Source: Duganella sp. 1224 (GTDB lineage Bacteria > Pseudomonadota > Gammaproteobacteria > Burkholderiales > Burkholderiaceae_D). Taken from it: a DNA stretch of 64,000 nucleotides. The stretch lies in NCBI RefSeq assembly GCF_013408245.1, contig NZ_JACBYS010000001.1:248001-312000 (forward strand), in the 5' to 3' direction. How positions within the stretch are numbered: the first letter of the stretch is position 1; each line of letters opens with the position of its first letter. Below are positions 9,972 through 18,054 of this stretch, piece by piece. Under the pieces are notes generated by a model. It made no database searches and had not been told where the DNA came from. It was given only the letters and a program-made list of their open reading frames with translations. The position numbers were made by a program, and so were the translations under genes.

Positions 9972-10003
9972 TTAGATAACTGTCTAATTAGATATTTGCC
10001 TAA
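9972..10003 (+). promoter_or_regulatory. Candidate ArsR-family operator at the start of the regulator gene
   Basis: An AT-rich segment in GC-rich surroundings contains two adjacent imperfect palindromes: TTAGA-N6-TCTAA (9972-9987) and TTAG-N8-CTAA (9988-10003), the second running into the start codon. ArsR-type repressors commonly bind such sites and repress their own operon. No clear ribosome-binding site is visible before the ATG, so a leaderless or very short leader transcript is possible. Confidence 0.5.
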
Positions 10004-10290
10004 TGACCGCATCCAACAGCGCCTTCAAAGCCATCGCCGATCCTGCACGGCGGGAGATCCTGCGTCTGCTGCGCGGCGGCGAGATGACGGCCGGCGAATT
10101 GGCCGAGCACTTCGACATGAGCAAGCCGACCATGTCGCACCATTTCGCGGTGCTGGCGCAGGCGGACCTCATCACGCGTCGGCGCGAAGGTCAAACTATC
10201 TGGTATGGACTGAACACCACCGTGCTGCAAGATGTGCTGTCCTGGATGATGGACTTGGCCGGCGCCGATACCAAGGAGAGGAAAAAATGA
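10003..10290 (+). CDS. ArsR/SmtB-family transcriptional repressor (SdpR-like)
   Basis: A 95-residue winged-helix regulator. The N-terminal ADPARREILRLLRGGEMTA and the recognition helix region SKPTMSHHFAVLAQADLI are characteristic of the ArsR family. The metal-binding ELCVCD motif of SmtB/ArsR is absent, which fits the SdpR-like group whose genes sit next to SdpI-type membrane proteins. Its stop overlaps the next gene's start (ATGA at 10287), so the pair is co-translated. Autoregulation through the palindromes at 9972-10003 is likely but inferred. The ligand or signal is unknown. Confidence 0.9.
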   Translation: MTASNSAFKAIADPARREILRLLRGGEMTAGELAEHFDMSKPTMSHHFAVLAQADLITRRREGQTIWYGLNTTVLQDVLSWMMDLAGADTKERKK

Positions 10291-10922
10291 AGTCACGCGC
10301 GATTCTGTTGTGTGTCCTGATGATCCTGGCCATGTCTGCCATCACCGCGTATTACTATCCGCTGCTGCCCGAGCGCATGCCGGTGCACTGGAACTTCGCC
10401 GGCCAGGTGGATGGTTATGGCCCGCGCTGGCATGTGTGGGTAATCGGCCCGGTGATGATGGGCGGCTTCCTGCTGCTTGGGCTGGTGCTGCCCTGGCTGT
10501 CGCCTAAAAAATTCGAGCTGGAGGCGTCGGGCGCCACCTATGGCTACATGATATCGGTGCCGGTGGCGGTGATGGCGTGCGTGGAGCTGTTCGCGTTGAG
10601 TAATGCGCTGGGCTACAAGCTGGATATGTCGCGCGCCCCAATGCTGCTGGTGTTTGCCGTGTTGATTTTGCTCGGCAACCCGATGGGCAAGGTGCGGCGC
10701 AACTTCTTCATGGGCATCCGCACGCCGTGGACCCTGGCCAGTGAGCGCGTCTGGAACGCCACGCATCGCCTGGCGGGCAAGCTGATGGTGGCCAGCGGCC
10801 TGCTTGGCATGCTGGCGCTGTGGCTCGGGGCGCCGCATTGGGCGCTGCTGGTGTTGACGATTGCCTGGGCGCCGCTGGTGGCCGGCTACTCGCTGCTGCT
10901 GTACAAACGTCTTCCTCAATAA
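10287..10922 (+). CDS. SdpI-like membrane protein (DUF1648)
   Basis: A 211-residue integral membrane protein. The N-terminal part, with a first helix (about 5-25) followed by YYPLLPERMPVHWNFAGQVDGYG, is the DUF1648 signature. The C-terminal part, with GNPMGKVRRNFFMGIRTPWTLASERVWNATHR, is the SdpI signature. About six hydrophobic helices are visible. In Bacillus subtilis SdpI gives immunity to the SdpC toxin and sequesters SdpR. The gene order ArsR-SdpI here mirrors that arrangement, but no toxin gene is seen, so the role may be envelope-stress sensing. The start ATG overlaps the upstream stop and has GGAGAGG upstream. Confidence 0.88.
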   Translation: MKSRAILLCVLMILAMSAITAYYYPLLPERMPVHWNFAGQVDGYGPRWHVWVIGPVMMGGFLLLGLVLPWLSPKKFELEASGATYGYMISVPVAVMACVELFALSNALGYKLDMSRAPMLLVFAVLILLGNPMGKVRRNFFMGIRTPWTLASERVWNATHRLAGKLMVASGLLGMLALWLGAPHWALLVLTIAWAPLVAGYSLLLYKRLPQ

Positions 10923-10934
10923 ATGGAGAAAAGT

Positions 10935-11879
10935 ATGCGTTTCAAATTGATGCTGTCGTTGTTGATGATGTCCCTGTCCGCGGTGGCCGCGCAGCGGCCG
11001 GTGTCGCTGGAAGTCGGTGGCGGCGCCGTCTACGGCACCGAGCTGACGCCAGATGGCGTGAGCGGCAAGGTGCCGGTGGTGCTGCTGCATGCCGGCTCCG
11101 GCCCCACCGACCGCGATGGCAACAGCACCATGCTGCCCGGCCCGAACGACTCGCTGCGCTTGCTGGCGGAAGCGCTGGCGAAGAACGGCATCGCCTCGAT
11201 CCGCTACGACAAGCGCGCCATCGGCGCCAGCGCGCTGCCGATCTGGAAGGAGGAGGATTTGCGGCTGGATGATTACGTCGGCGATGCCGCCGCGTGGCTG
11301 AACAAGCTGCGCGGCGATCCGCGCTTTTCGCGCGTGGTGATGGTGGGGCATAGCGAGGGCGCGCTGATCGCGTCCGAGGCGTGCGCGCAGGGCGGGGCGG
11401 ATGCGTGTGTGCTGATTGCCGGCTCGGGCCGGGCCATCGATGATCTGCTGCGGGAGCAGTTGCAGGAGCGCCTGCCGCCGCCGCTGCGGGAGGAGGCGGA
11501 CCGCATCATGGCGGATCTCAAGGCTGGCAAGACTGTCGACAAGGTGTCGCCGCCGCTGATGCCGATTTTTCGTCCGGACGTGCAGCCGTATCTGATGTCG
11601 CTGCTGCGGCACGATCCGCTCAAGGCCGTCGCCGCGCTGAAGATGCCGGTGATGATTGTGCAGGGGACGACCGATATCCAGGTCAAGGTGGATGACGCCA
11701 AGGCGCTGGCGGCAGCGGCGCCCAAGGCCAAACTGGTCATCATCGACGGCATGAACCACGTACTGAAGCTGGTGCCGGATGATCAGCAACAGCAGATCCG
11801 CTCGTACAGCACCCCAACACTGCCGGTGGCGCCACAACTGGTGGAATCGCTGACTGGTTTCATCCAGGCGCCGAAGTAG
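10935..11879 (+). CDS. Exported alpha/beta hydrolase
   Basis: A 314-residue protein with a signal peptide (MRFKLMLSLLMMSLSAVAAQ) and an alpha/beta-hydrolase fold. The oxyanion region is LLHAGSGPTDRDGN, the nucleophile elbow is VGHSEGA (Ser near residue 140), and the catalytic His is probably in DGMNHVLKL; an Asp in QGTTDIQVKV is a likely third member. The ATG at 10935 is chosen because GGAGAA lies 6-8 nt upstream; an ATG at 10923 directly after the SdpI stop is less well placed. It is likely co-transcribed with the ArsR-SdpI pair. Substrate unknown; such enzymes are often annotated as esterases or dienelactone-hydrolase-like. Confidence 0.85.
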   Translation: MRFKLMLSLLMMSLSAVAAQRPVSLEVGGGAVYGTELTPDGVSGKVPVVLLHAGSGPTDRDGNSTMLPGPNDSLRLLAEALAKNGIASIRYDKRAIGASALPIWKEEDLRLDDYVGDAAAWLNKLRGDPRFSRVVMVGHSEGALIASEACAQGGADACVLIAGSGRAIDDLLREQLQERLPPPLREEADRIMADLKAGKTVDKVSPPLMPIFRPDVQPYLMSLLRHDPLKAVAALKMPVMIVQGTTDIQVKVDDAKALAAAAPKAKLVIIDGMNHVLKLVPDDQQQQIRSYSTPTLPVAPQLVESLTGFIQAPK

Positions 11880-11918
11880 ACGGCGCCGGATTGAGTCTTG
11901 CTGCCAACCCACAAGGTC

Positions 11919-11948
11919 GGGGTCTGACCCCGTACGGGGTCAGACCCC
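11919..11948. repeat. Perfect 30-nt palindrome (REP-like)
   Basis: Two 15-nt arms are exact inverted copies meeting at GT|AC. Each arm is itself built from GGGGTC and GACCCC. It lies between the convergent hydrolase and uvrB genes. The core GGGGTCAGACCCC is close to the outer part of the palindrome at 63579-63657, so both may belong to one dispersed repeat family. It could also terminate transcription from either side. Confidence 0.75.
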
Positions 11949-11994
11949 AGTTCGCCGCAGTGCGGGTTTTGCGGTTCCCGCACGCGGCCAGGGA

Positions 11995-14067
11995 TCAGGC
12001 GATGTTGTCCGCGCCCGGCGCGCCGAACAGCTGCTGCTTCAGATGATGCAACTGGTCGCGCACCTGCGCGGCCTTCTCGAACTCCAGGTTCTTGGCGTGT
12101 TCCAGCATGGCCTTCTCCAGGCGCTTGATTTCCTTGCTGATCTGCTTCTCGCTCATGGACTCGTACTTGGCCGCCTCCTGCGCCACCACCAGCTCTTCCT
12201 TCGCGCCCTTTTCGCTGTAGACGCCGTCGATCATGTCCTTGATGATCTTCTTCACCCCGCGCGGCGTGATGCCGTGCGCTTCGTTGTAGGCAATCTGCTT
12301 GGCGCGACGGCGCTCGGTTTCGCCGATCGCGCGCTCCATCGAATCAGTCATGCGGTCCGCGTATAGCAGCGCCACACCGTTCAGGTTACGCGCCGCGCGG
12401 CCGATGGTCTGGATCAGCGAGCGCTCGGAACGCAGGAAGCCTTCCTTGTCCGCGTCCAGGATCGCCACCAGCGATACCTCCGGCAAGTCCAGGCCTTCGC
12501 GCAGCAGGTTGATCCCGACCAGCACATCAAAGGTGCCGATACGCAGATCGCGTAGCAGCTCCACGCGCTCCACCGTTTCGATGTCGCTGTGCAGATAGCG
12601 CACCTTGATGCCGTGGTCGGCCAGGTACTCGGTGAGCTGCTCGGACATGCGCTTGGTCAGCGTGGTCACCAGCACGCGCTCGTTCTTGGCCACGCGGTCG
12701 GTGATCTCGGACATCAGGTCGTCCACCTGCGACAGGGCGGGGCGCACGATGATCTGCGGGTCCACCAGGCCGGTCGGCCGCACCACCTGTTCCACCACCT
12801 GGTCCGCGTGCGAGGTTTCATACTCGGCCGGCGTGGCCGAAACGAAGATGGTCTGCCGCATTTTCTGCTCGAATTCCTCGAACTTCAGCGGGCGGTTGTC
12901 CAGCGCCGACGGCAGGCGGAAACCGTAGTCCACCAGGTTGGTCTTGCGCGAACGGTCGCCGTTGTACATGGCGCTCAACTGGCCGATCAGCACGTGCGAC
13001 TCGTCGAGGAACATGATGGCGTCCTTGGGCAGATAGTCGACCAGCGTCGGCGGCGGCTCGCCCGGCTTGGCGCCGCTGAGGTGGCGCGAGTAGTTCTCGA
13101 TGCCCTTGGTGAAGCCGATTTCCGCCAGCATCTCCAGGTCGAAGCGCGTGCGCTGTTCCAGGCGCTGCTCCTCCACCAGCTTGCCCTCCTTGCGGAAGAA
13201 CTCCAGGCGGTCGCGCAGCTCGGCCTTGATCGACTCGATGGCGTTCAGCACCGTGGAGCGCGGCGTCACGTAGTGCGAGCCCGGATACACGGTGAAGCGC
13301 GGGATCTTCTGCTTGACGCGGCCGGTCAGCGGGTCGAATAGCTGGATCGACTCCAGCTCGTCGTCCCACATCTCCAGCCGCACCGCCAGGTCCGCATTCT
13401 CGGCCGGGAAGATGTCCAGCGTGTCGCCGCGCACGCGGAAGGTGCCGCGGCCGAAGTCCACTTCATTGCGCGTGTACTGCATCTGGATCAGGCGCGCGAT
13501 GATGTCGCGCTGCGAGACGCGGTCCTTCTGGCGCAGCGTCAGGATCATCTGGTGGTATTCGTTCGGATTACCGATACCGTAGATGGCCGACACGGTCGCC
13601 ACGATCACCACGTCGCGCCGCTCCATCAGCGACTTGGTGCACGACAGGCGCATTTGCTCGATGTGCTCATTGATGGACGAATCCTTTTCAATGAACAGGT
13701 CGCGCTGCGGCACGTAGGCTTCCGGCTGGTAGTAATCGTAGTACGACACGAAGTACTCGACCGCGTTCTCGGGGAAGAACTCGCGGAATTCCGAGTACAG
13801 CTGCGCCGCCAGCGTCTTATTGGGCGCGAACACAATGGCCGGGCGCCCCAGGCGGGCGATGGTGTTGGCCATGGTGTAGGTCTTGCCGGAGCCGGTCACG
13901 CCCAGCAGGGTCTGGAAAAACAGGCCGTCGTTGACGCCTTCGCACAGCTGTTCGATCGCTGTCGGCTGGTCGCCGGACGGCGGGAAGGGCTGGTGCAATT
14001 TGAACGGCGAATCCGGGAAGGTAATCACGGTCGCCTGAGGGGTTTCTGCGGTAGGTAAATCAGCCAT
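11995..14067 (-). CDS. uvrB: Excinuclease ABC subunit B
   Basis: A 690-residue UvrB, full length. It is the damage-verifying helicase-like subunit of nucleotide excision repair and acts with UvrA and UvrC in the cytoplasm. Walker A GVTGSGKT is at residues 56-63. The damage-probing beta-hairpin [12 protein letters not shown], the DESH box (FLDESHVL), the motif VI region QTIGRAARN and the C-terminal UVR motif ([13 protein letters not shown]) that binds UvrC are all present. The gene is divergent from the aminotransferase gene and convergent with the hydrolase. No convincing LexA box is seen in the 14068-14181 spacer. Confidence 0.99.
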   Translation of the reverse strand: MADLPTAETPQATVITFPDSPFKLHQPFPPSGDQPTAIEQLCEGVNDGLFFQTLLGVTGSGKTYTMANTIARLGRPAIVFAPNKTLAAQLYSEFREFFPENAVEYFVSYYDYYQPEAYVPQRDLFIEKDSSINEHIEQMRLSCTKSLMERRDVVIVATVSAIYGIGNPNEYHQMILTLRQKDRVSQRDIIARLIQMQYTRNEVDFGRGTFRVRGDTLDIFPAENADLAVRLEMWDDELESIQLFDPLTGRVKQKIPRFTVYPGSHYVTPRSTVLNAIESIKAELRDRLEFFRKEGKLVEEQRLEQRTRFDLEMLAEIGFTKGIENYSRHLSGAKPGEPPPTLVDYLPKDAIMFLDESHVLIGQLSAMYNGDRSRKTNLVDYGFRLPSALDNRPLKFEEFEQKMRQTIFVSATPAEYETSHADQVVEQVVRPTGLVDPQIIVRPALSQVDDLMSEITDRVAKNERVLVTTLTKRMSEQLTEYLADHGIKVRYLHSDIETVERVELLRDLRIGTFDVLVGINLLREGLDLPEVSLVAILDADKEGFLRSERSLIQTIGRAARNLNGVALLYADRMTDSMERAIGETERRRAKQIAYNEAHGITPRGVKKIIKDMIDGVYSEKGAKEELVVAQEAAKYESMSEKQISKEIKRLEKAMLEHAKNLEFEKAAQVRDQLHHLKQQLFGAPGADNIA

Positions 14068-14181
14068 CGTGCTCAGACCTTTGTTAGAATAATGGCCTGC
14101 CAGCGGCCTGAAGTCGTTATTTTAAGGGCGCTGTCTATACATCTCTGCTGCGAACCGCTTCCAATCGAATCCAATCTTATC

Positions 14182-15378
14182 ATGATGAATCCTAGCTTGT
14201 TCAGCGCCATCGACATGGCACCACGCGACCCGATCCTGGGTATTACCGAAGCCTTTAACGCCGACATCAACCAGAACAAAATCAATCTGGGTGTTGGTGT
14301 TTATTATGACGACAACGGTAAGGTGCCGCTGCTATCGTGCGTACAGAAAGCGGAAGAAATCCTGATCGCCGCGCCAGCGCCGCGCACCTACCTGCCGATC
14401 GAAGGTCTGGCAGCCTATGACAAGGCGGTGCAGGAACTGGTATTTGGCGCCGACAGCGCGGTAATTCAAGAGAAGCGCGCGGTGACCGTGCAAGCCATCG
14501 GCGGCACCGGCGCGCTGAAGATCGGCGCCGACTTCCTGAAGCGCTTCGCGCCGGACGCGCAAGTCTACATCAGCGACCCAAGCTGGGAAAACCACCGCGC
14601 GCTGTTTGAAAGCGCCGGCTTCAAGGTCAACAATTACGCCTACTTCGACGCCGCCACCCACGGCGTCAACTTTGCCGGCATGATCGCCGACCTGAAAGCC
14701 ATGCCGCGCGGCTCGATCGTGCTGTTGCACGCCTGCTGCCACAACCCGACCGGCGCCGACCTGACCTCGGACCAGTGGACCGAGGTGATCGGCACCATCA
14801 GCTCCGGCGGCCTGGTGCCGTTCCTGGACATGGCTTACCAGGGCTTTGGCGCCGGCATCGCCGAGGACGGCGCCGTGGTGCGCCGCTTCGCCGAAGCCGG
14901 CAGCCCGCTGCTGGTGTCGAATTCGTTCTCCAAATCGTTCTCGCTGTACGGCGAGCGCGTGGGCGCGCTGAGCGTGGTTGCCGCCACCGCCGACGAGGCG
15001 GCCCGCCTGATGTCGCAGCTGAAGCGCGTGGTGCGCACCAATTACTCGAACCCGCCAGTGCACGGCGGCAAGGTGGTGGCCACCGTGCTGACCACGCCGG
15101 AACTGCGCCAGCTGTGGGAAGACGAGCTGGCCGGTATGCGCGTGCGCATCAAGGAAATGCGCGAGGCGTTCGTGACCAAGCTGGCGGCCAAGGGCCACGA
15201 TTTCGCCTTCGTGCGTGATCAGATCGGCATGTTCTCGTACTCGGGCCTGAGCAAGGCGCAGGTGGAGCAACTGCGCGCGGAATCGATCTACGCCGTGGAC
15301 ACCGGCCGCATCTGCGTGGCCGCGCTGAACTCGCGCAACATCGATATCGTTATTGACGCCATCGCCAAAGTGCTCTAA
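14182..15378 (+). CDS. tyrB: Aromatic/aspartate aminotransferase
   Basis: A 398-residue class I PLP aminotransferase of the AspC/TyrB group, which moves amino groups between 2-oxoglutarate or oxaloacetate and aspartate or aromatic amino acids. It shows the typical start FSAIDMAPRDPILG, the pocket HACCHNPTGADL, and the PLP lysine in SNSFSKSFSLYGERVG (about K251). Length equals the family norm when the ATG at 14182 (or the next codon, 14185) is used; an upstream ATG would add 30 unrelated residues. AspC versus TyrB cannot be separated by eye. The two-codon ATGATG start has only a weak ribosome-binding site. Confidence 0.93.
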   Translation: MMNPSLFSAIDMAPRDPILGITEAFNADINQNKINLGVGVYYDDNGKVPLLSCVQKAEEILIAAPAPRTYLPIEGLAAYDKAVQELVFGADSAVIQEKRAVTVQAIGGTGALKIGADFLKRFAPDAQVYISDPSWENHRALFESAGFKVNNYAYFDAATHGVNFAGMIADLKAMPRGSIVLLHACCHNPTGADLTSDQWTEVIGTISSGGLVPFLDMAYQGFGAGIAEDGAVVRRFAEAGSPLLVSNSFSKSFSLYGERVGALSVVAATADEAARLMSQLKRVVRTNYSNPPVHGGKVVATVLTTPELRQLWEDELAGMRVRIKEMREAFVTKLAAKGHDFAFVRDQIGMFSYSGLSKAQVEQLRAESIYAVDTGRICVAALNSRNIDIVIDAIAKVL

Positions 15379-15483
15379 ACTCTTGTTTCTTCGCACTGTG
15401 TTGCGAAGAAATGGCAACAAAAAATACCGCAGTACGTTGCATCTTGCCGATGCGAAAGAAACAGTATAAAATGTTGCCTCTAA

Positions 15484-15559
15484 TCCCTGATAGCTCAGTC
15501 GGTAGAGCGACGGACTGTTAATCCGCAGGTCCCTGGTTCGAGTCCAGGTCGGGGAGCCA
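15484..15559 (+). tRNA. tRNA-Asn (GTT), copy 1
   Basis: A 76-nt cloverleaf with encoded CCA. The acceptor TCCCTGA pairs with TCGGGGA, the D-arm is GCTCAGTCGGTAGAGC, the anticodon loop is CTGTTAA with anticodon GTT, and the T-loop is TTCGAGT. Upstream TATAAA at about 15466 is a likely -10 element. It is identical to the copies at 15941, 16908 and 23118. Confidence 0.98.
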
Positions 15560-15567
15560 GAATACTT

Positions 15568-15599
15568 AAAAAGCCCATCCTTTACGGTTGGGCTTTTTT
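15568..15599 (+). terminator. Terminator of tRNA-Asn copy 1
   Basis: AAAAAGCCCA and TGGGCTTTTT form an A-rich/T-rich stem with a GC core, ending in a run of T, 8 nt after the tRNA. Confidence 0.85.
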
Positions 15600-15616
15600 A
15601 CTTTTGAGTTATCGAT

Positions 15617-15865
15617 ATGGAAAATCAAGACCAACGTTACCTGGTGCAGCAGAACAAAATCACCGACGGCGACCAGAAGCCGCCCGTGTTTGCCAAGGTG
15701 ATGCGCAGCAAGGAGGGCGTGTTTGAAGGTGTCTCCTTCATCCGCAACAAGGAAAAAGCCACCGTGATGACCATCGCGCAGGCGGAGGAGGCGGTCGCCT
15801 GGGCGACCAAAAAGAAGTCCGCCGCCAGCGAATACGCGACCAAAATCATCTGCGTGGGCCAGTAA
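15617..15865 (+). CDS. Hypothetical 82-residue protein
   Basis: A small soluble, lysine-rich protein of 82 residues with no signal peptide or membrane segment. I do not recognise the family. It alternates predicted beta strands (PPVFAKVMR, VFEGVSFIR, KATVMTIAQ, ATKIICVGQ) with one helix (AEEAVAWATKKKSA). It lies between tRNA-Asn copies 1 and 2. The ATG follows the tRNA terminator by 18 nt without a strong ribosome-binding site. Codon use looks normal for the window, which supports a real gene. Confidence 0.65.
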   Translation: MENQDQRYLVQQNKITDGDQKPPVFAKVMRSKEGVFEGVSFIRNKEKATVMTIAQAEEAVAWATKKKSAASEYATKIICVGQ

Positions 15866-15940
15866 GCGCGCCGCGCGCTAAAAAAAGCTGTTTTAGCTCT
15901 AGGCAAACAGCGTTCTGACGGATACAATTCTGGCCTCAAT

Positions 15941-16016
15941 TCCCTGATAGCTCAGTCGGTAGAGCGACGGACTGTTAATCCGCAGGTCCCTGGTTCGAGT
16001 CCAGGTCGGGGAGCCA
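15941..16016 (+). tRNA. tRNA-Asn (GTT), copy 2
   Basis: Identical in sequence to copy 1, anticodon GTT, CCA encoded. The upstream segment (CTAGGCAAA ... GATACAAT ... TGGCCTCAAT) is shared with copy 3 and includes a likely -10 element GATACAAT at about 15920. Confidence 0.98.
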
Positions 16017-16033
16017 GAATTCAGCATGACCCC

Positions 16034-16064
16034 AAAAACCCAGCCCTAACCCGGCTGGGTTTTT
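16034..16064 (+). terminator. Terminator of tRNA-Asn copy 2
   Basis: AAAAACCCAGCC and GGCTGGGTTTTT form a perfect 12-bp stem around a 7-nt loop, ending in five T. Confidence 0.88.
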
Positions 16065-16193
16065 GCGTTTCAGGGCCAATCCCGTTGTGATTATTGGCGT
16101 ATCCCGAGGTTGATTAAAATGCTATTATATTATGCAACTTGATGGTGCCGCGAGTTCTACTGGTTCTTGATTTACACCTGGGGGGGATAAAAG

Positions 16194-16475
16194 GTGTATG
16201 GTGAACTTACGCTGACTTTGAAATCCGAGATTGATCGCAAAGTCGCACTTCAGCAGCTTTTGAAGATGATTGGTGGCAATGTCACTACAGTACAGCTGGC
16301 CGTGAGCGGGACTTCATTGCGGAGAATTGGAAATGGAAGGAGTCGAAATGAATGGGGTGCGATCGAATCTGGATCGGTCTCCGCGATCGCTGGCGGAGGA
16401 GCACGTCTTGCGAGGACTGGAGCAGCTGCCTGCGGGGTACGATGTGCTGAACGGGTCGAGACTCCAGATTCCTGA
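16194..16475 (+). CDS. Uncertain small ORF upstream of the PD-(D/E)XK-like gene
   Basis: A GTG-start frame with a purine-rich GGGGGGATAAAAG before it. The first 45 residues (YGELTLTLKSEIDRKVALQQ...) look protein-like; the rest overlaps the next gene by 128 nt in another frame and looks like noise. It could be a short partner gene, or the 5' part of the next gene split by a frameshift. The spacer upstream (16080-16190) is AT-richer than the rest of the window, consistent with acquired DNA. Confidence 0.35.
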   Translation: MYGELTLTLKSEIDRKVALQQLLKMIGGNVTTVQLAVSGTSLRRIGNGRSRNEWGAIESGSVSAIAGGGARLARTGAAACGVRCAERVETPDS

Positions 16476-16779
16476 AGTTCCGGAAGGGGAGGCCGCGATG
16501 AGTTACGAGCCCGATTTTGAAGTTCGCAGGCCTGACGGACTGAGTATCGTGATTGAGGTAAAGACGGGCAGGTCTCTGTCGATGGTGAATTTGTCGCGGT
16601 TTATAAAATTTGATGAACTAATAAACGCCGCAGGCAAGCGCTTTCTTGTGTTGGTCTGGGGGGACGACGATTTCCCACAGCGTCTCAGCGCCATGCCGGA
16701 GTTTAAGGGCTTGCACATTAAGACGGTTCGTTCAAGCTCCGATGTGTTACAGGCGGTACAGACCGAGTTTCCCAAGTAG
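16348..16779 (+). CDS. Small PD-(D/E)XK nuclease-like protein
   Basis: A 143-residue protein whose centre fits the PD-(D/E)XK nuclease fold. It has P55-D56 in SYEPDFEV, then E70-V71-K72 in IVIEVKTG after a strand, as in many restriction and repair nucleases. A following helix/strand region (FIKFDELINAAGKRFLVLVWGDDD) also fits. AAGGAG five nt before the ATG at 16348 fixes the start. The DNA is less GC-rich than its neighbours and has different codon use. It lies between tRNA-Asn copies 2 and 3, a typical place for transferred genes. No methylase, recombinase or toxin/antitoxin partner is recognised beside it. Nuclease activity is inferred from the motif only. Confidence 0.6.
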   Translation: MNGVRSNLDRSPRSLAEEHVLRGLEQLPAGYDVLNGSRLQIPEVPEGEAAMSYEPDFEVRRPDGLSIVIEVKTGRSLSMVNLSRFIKFDELINAAGKRFLVLVWGDDDFPQRLSAMPEFKGLHIKTVRSSSDVLQAVQTEFPK

Positions 16780-16907
16780 AGTGCCCCAATGCTAGTGCCC
16801 AGATGTGGGCCGGGGTGAGGCCGGGCAGGGCGGCTGTGGGCGCGTCAAAAAAATGTCGTTCGCCCCTAGGCAAATCCGCGTCGGGCCGATACAATGTTGG
16901 CCTCAAT

Positions 16908-16983
16908 TCCCTGATAGCTCAGTCGGTAGAGCGACGGACTGTTAATCCGCAGGTCCCTGGTTCGAGTCCAGGTCGGGGAGCCA
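16908..16983 (+). tRNA. tRNA-Asn (GTT), copy 3
   Basis: Identical to copies 1, 2 and 4, with CCA encoded. The promoter region matches copy 2 (CTAGGCAAA, GATACAAT at about 16888, TTGGCCTCAAT). Confidence 0.98.
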
Positions 16984-16990
16984 GAATACA

Positions 16991-17022
16991 AAAAAGCCCA
17001 ACCTTTGCAGGTTGGGCTTTTT
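16991..17022. terminator. Bidirectional terminator between tRNA-Asn copy 3 and the GH43 gene
   Basis: AAAAAGCCCAACCT and AGGTTGGGCTTTTT form a perfect 14-bp stem with a TTGC loop. It is A-rich on one side and T-rich on the other, so it can stop transcription from the tRNA and from the GH43 gene ending at 17036 on the opposite strand. Confidence 0.88.
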
Positions 17023-17035
17023 GCGTTGTGGCGGC

Positions 17036-18046
17036 TTATCTGCCGTAGGGATCGATGGTCTTGATGCGGCCGTCTTCGTCGTAGTGCAGTTCGGTCACTT
17101 TCACCGAGCGCAGGTGGGTGATGCCCTTGGACAGGCTGCTGTCGTGGTAGTACAGGAACCAGCGGCCTCCGAACTCGACGATCGAGTGGTGCGTGGTCCA
17201 GCCGATCACCGGCGTCAGGATCTTGCCCTGGTAGGTGAACGGGCCGTACGGGTTGTCGCCTACCGCGTAGCACAGGAAATGCGTATTGCCGGTCGAGTAA
17301 GAGAAGTAGTACTTGCCCTTGTACTTGTGCATCCACGGGCCTTCGAAGTAGCGGCGGTCGTGGTCGCCGGCCAGCAGCGGCTGGCCGTGCTCGTCCAGGA
17401 TGACGACGTCGCGTGGCGCCTCGGCGAACTGTTTCATGTCGGCCGTCAGGCGCGCCACGCGCGCGGTCAGCGCCGGCTGGTCGTCGGCCGGCTCTTCGTT
17501 GGCGGCGTCGAAGGCGTTGTTGCGGTACTTCTGCAGCTGACCGCCCCAGATGCCGCCAAAGTACATGTAGTGCTCGCCCTGGTCTTCAAACACCGCCGGG
17601 TCGATCGAGTAGCTGCCTTCGATGGCTGCCGGTTCGGGCGTGAACGGGCCTTGCGGCTGCTCGCCCACCGCCACGCCGATCTGGAAGATGCCGTCGGCGC
17701 GCTTGGCGGGGAAGTACAGGTAATACTTGCCGTCCTTCCGCGCCGCGTCCGGCGCCCACATCTGGCGCTCGGCCCAGGGCACGTCCTTCACGTGCAGCGC
17801 CACGCCGTGGTCGGTGGCGGCGCCGTCCGGGCTGTCCATCGACAGCACGTGGTAGTCCTCCATGCCGAAGTGGTCGCCGTTGTCGTTGAACGGGATGCCG
17901 GCCTCGATGTCGTGCGACGGGTAGATGTAGATCTTGCCGTCGAAGACATGGGCCGACGGGTCGGCGGTGTAGATGTGGCTTACCAGCGGCTGCGAGATGG
18001 CGCGCTGCAGGGCCTGTTCTTCGGCCGGGGTCAGTTGTTCGGACAT
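17036..18046 (-). CDS. GH43 glycosidase (xylosidase/arabinofuranosidase type)
   Basis: A 336-residue five-bladed beta-propeller GH43 enzyme without signal peptide, therefore cytoplasmic. The general base Asp is in YTADPSAHVF (about D29), the pKa-modulating Asp in SIDPAVFED, and the acid Glu in YFEGPWMHKYKGKYYF (about E233). The WAPD motif (QMWAPDAARKDGKYYLYF) is also typical. The gene follows a GPH-family sugar symporter by 8 nt on the same strand, so the pair probably imports and cleaves xylo- or arabino-oligosaccharides. The exact sugar cannot be told from the sequence. Confidence 0.92.
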   Translation of the reverse strand: MSEQLTPAEEQALQRAISQPLVSHIYTADPSAHVFDGKIYIYPSHDIEAGIPFNDNGDHFGMEDYHVLSMDSPDGAATDHGVALHVKDVPWAERQMWAPDAARKDGKYYLYFPAKRADGIFQIGVAVGEQPQGPFTPEPAAIEGSYSIDPAVFEDQGEHYMYFGGIWGGQLQKYRNNAFDAANEEPADDQPALTARVARLTADMKQFAEAPRDVVILDEHGQPLLAGDHDRRYFEGPWMHKYKGKYYFSYSTGNTHFLCYAVGDNPYGPFTYQGKILTPVIGWTTHHSIVEFGGRWFLYYHDSSLSKGITHLRSVKVTELHYDEDGRIKTIDPYGR

Positions 18047-18054
18047 GGTCTGCC

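Noticed and set aside
10293..11912. A 539-codon minus-strand frame opposite sdpI and the hydrolase
   Set aside because: Gln/His/Arg-rich antisense composition; the plus-strand genes are recognised and coupled.
14068..14181. LexA box upstream of uvrB
   Set aside because: CTGTCTATACAT has the left half-site only; the ACAG half is missing at the right spacing.
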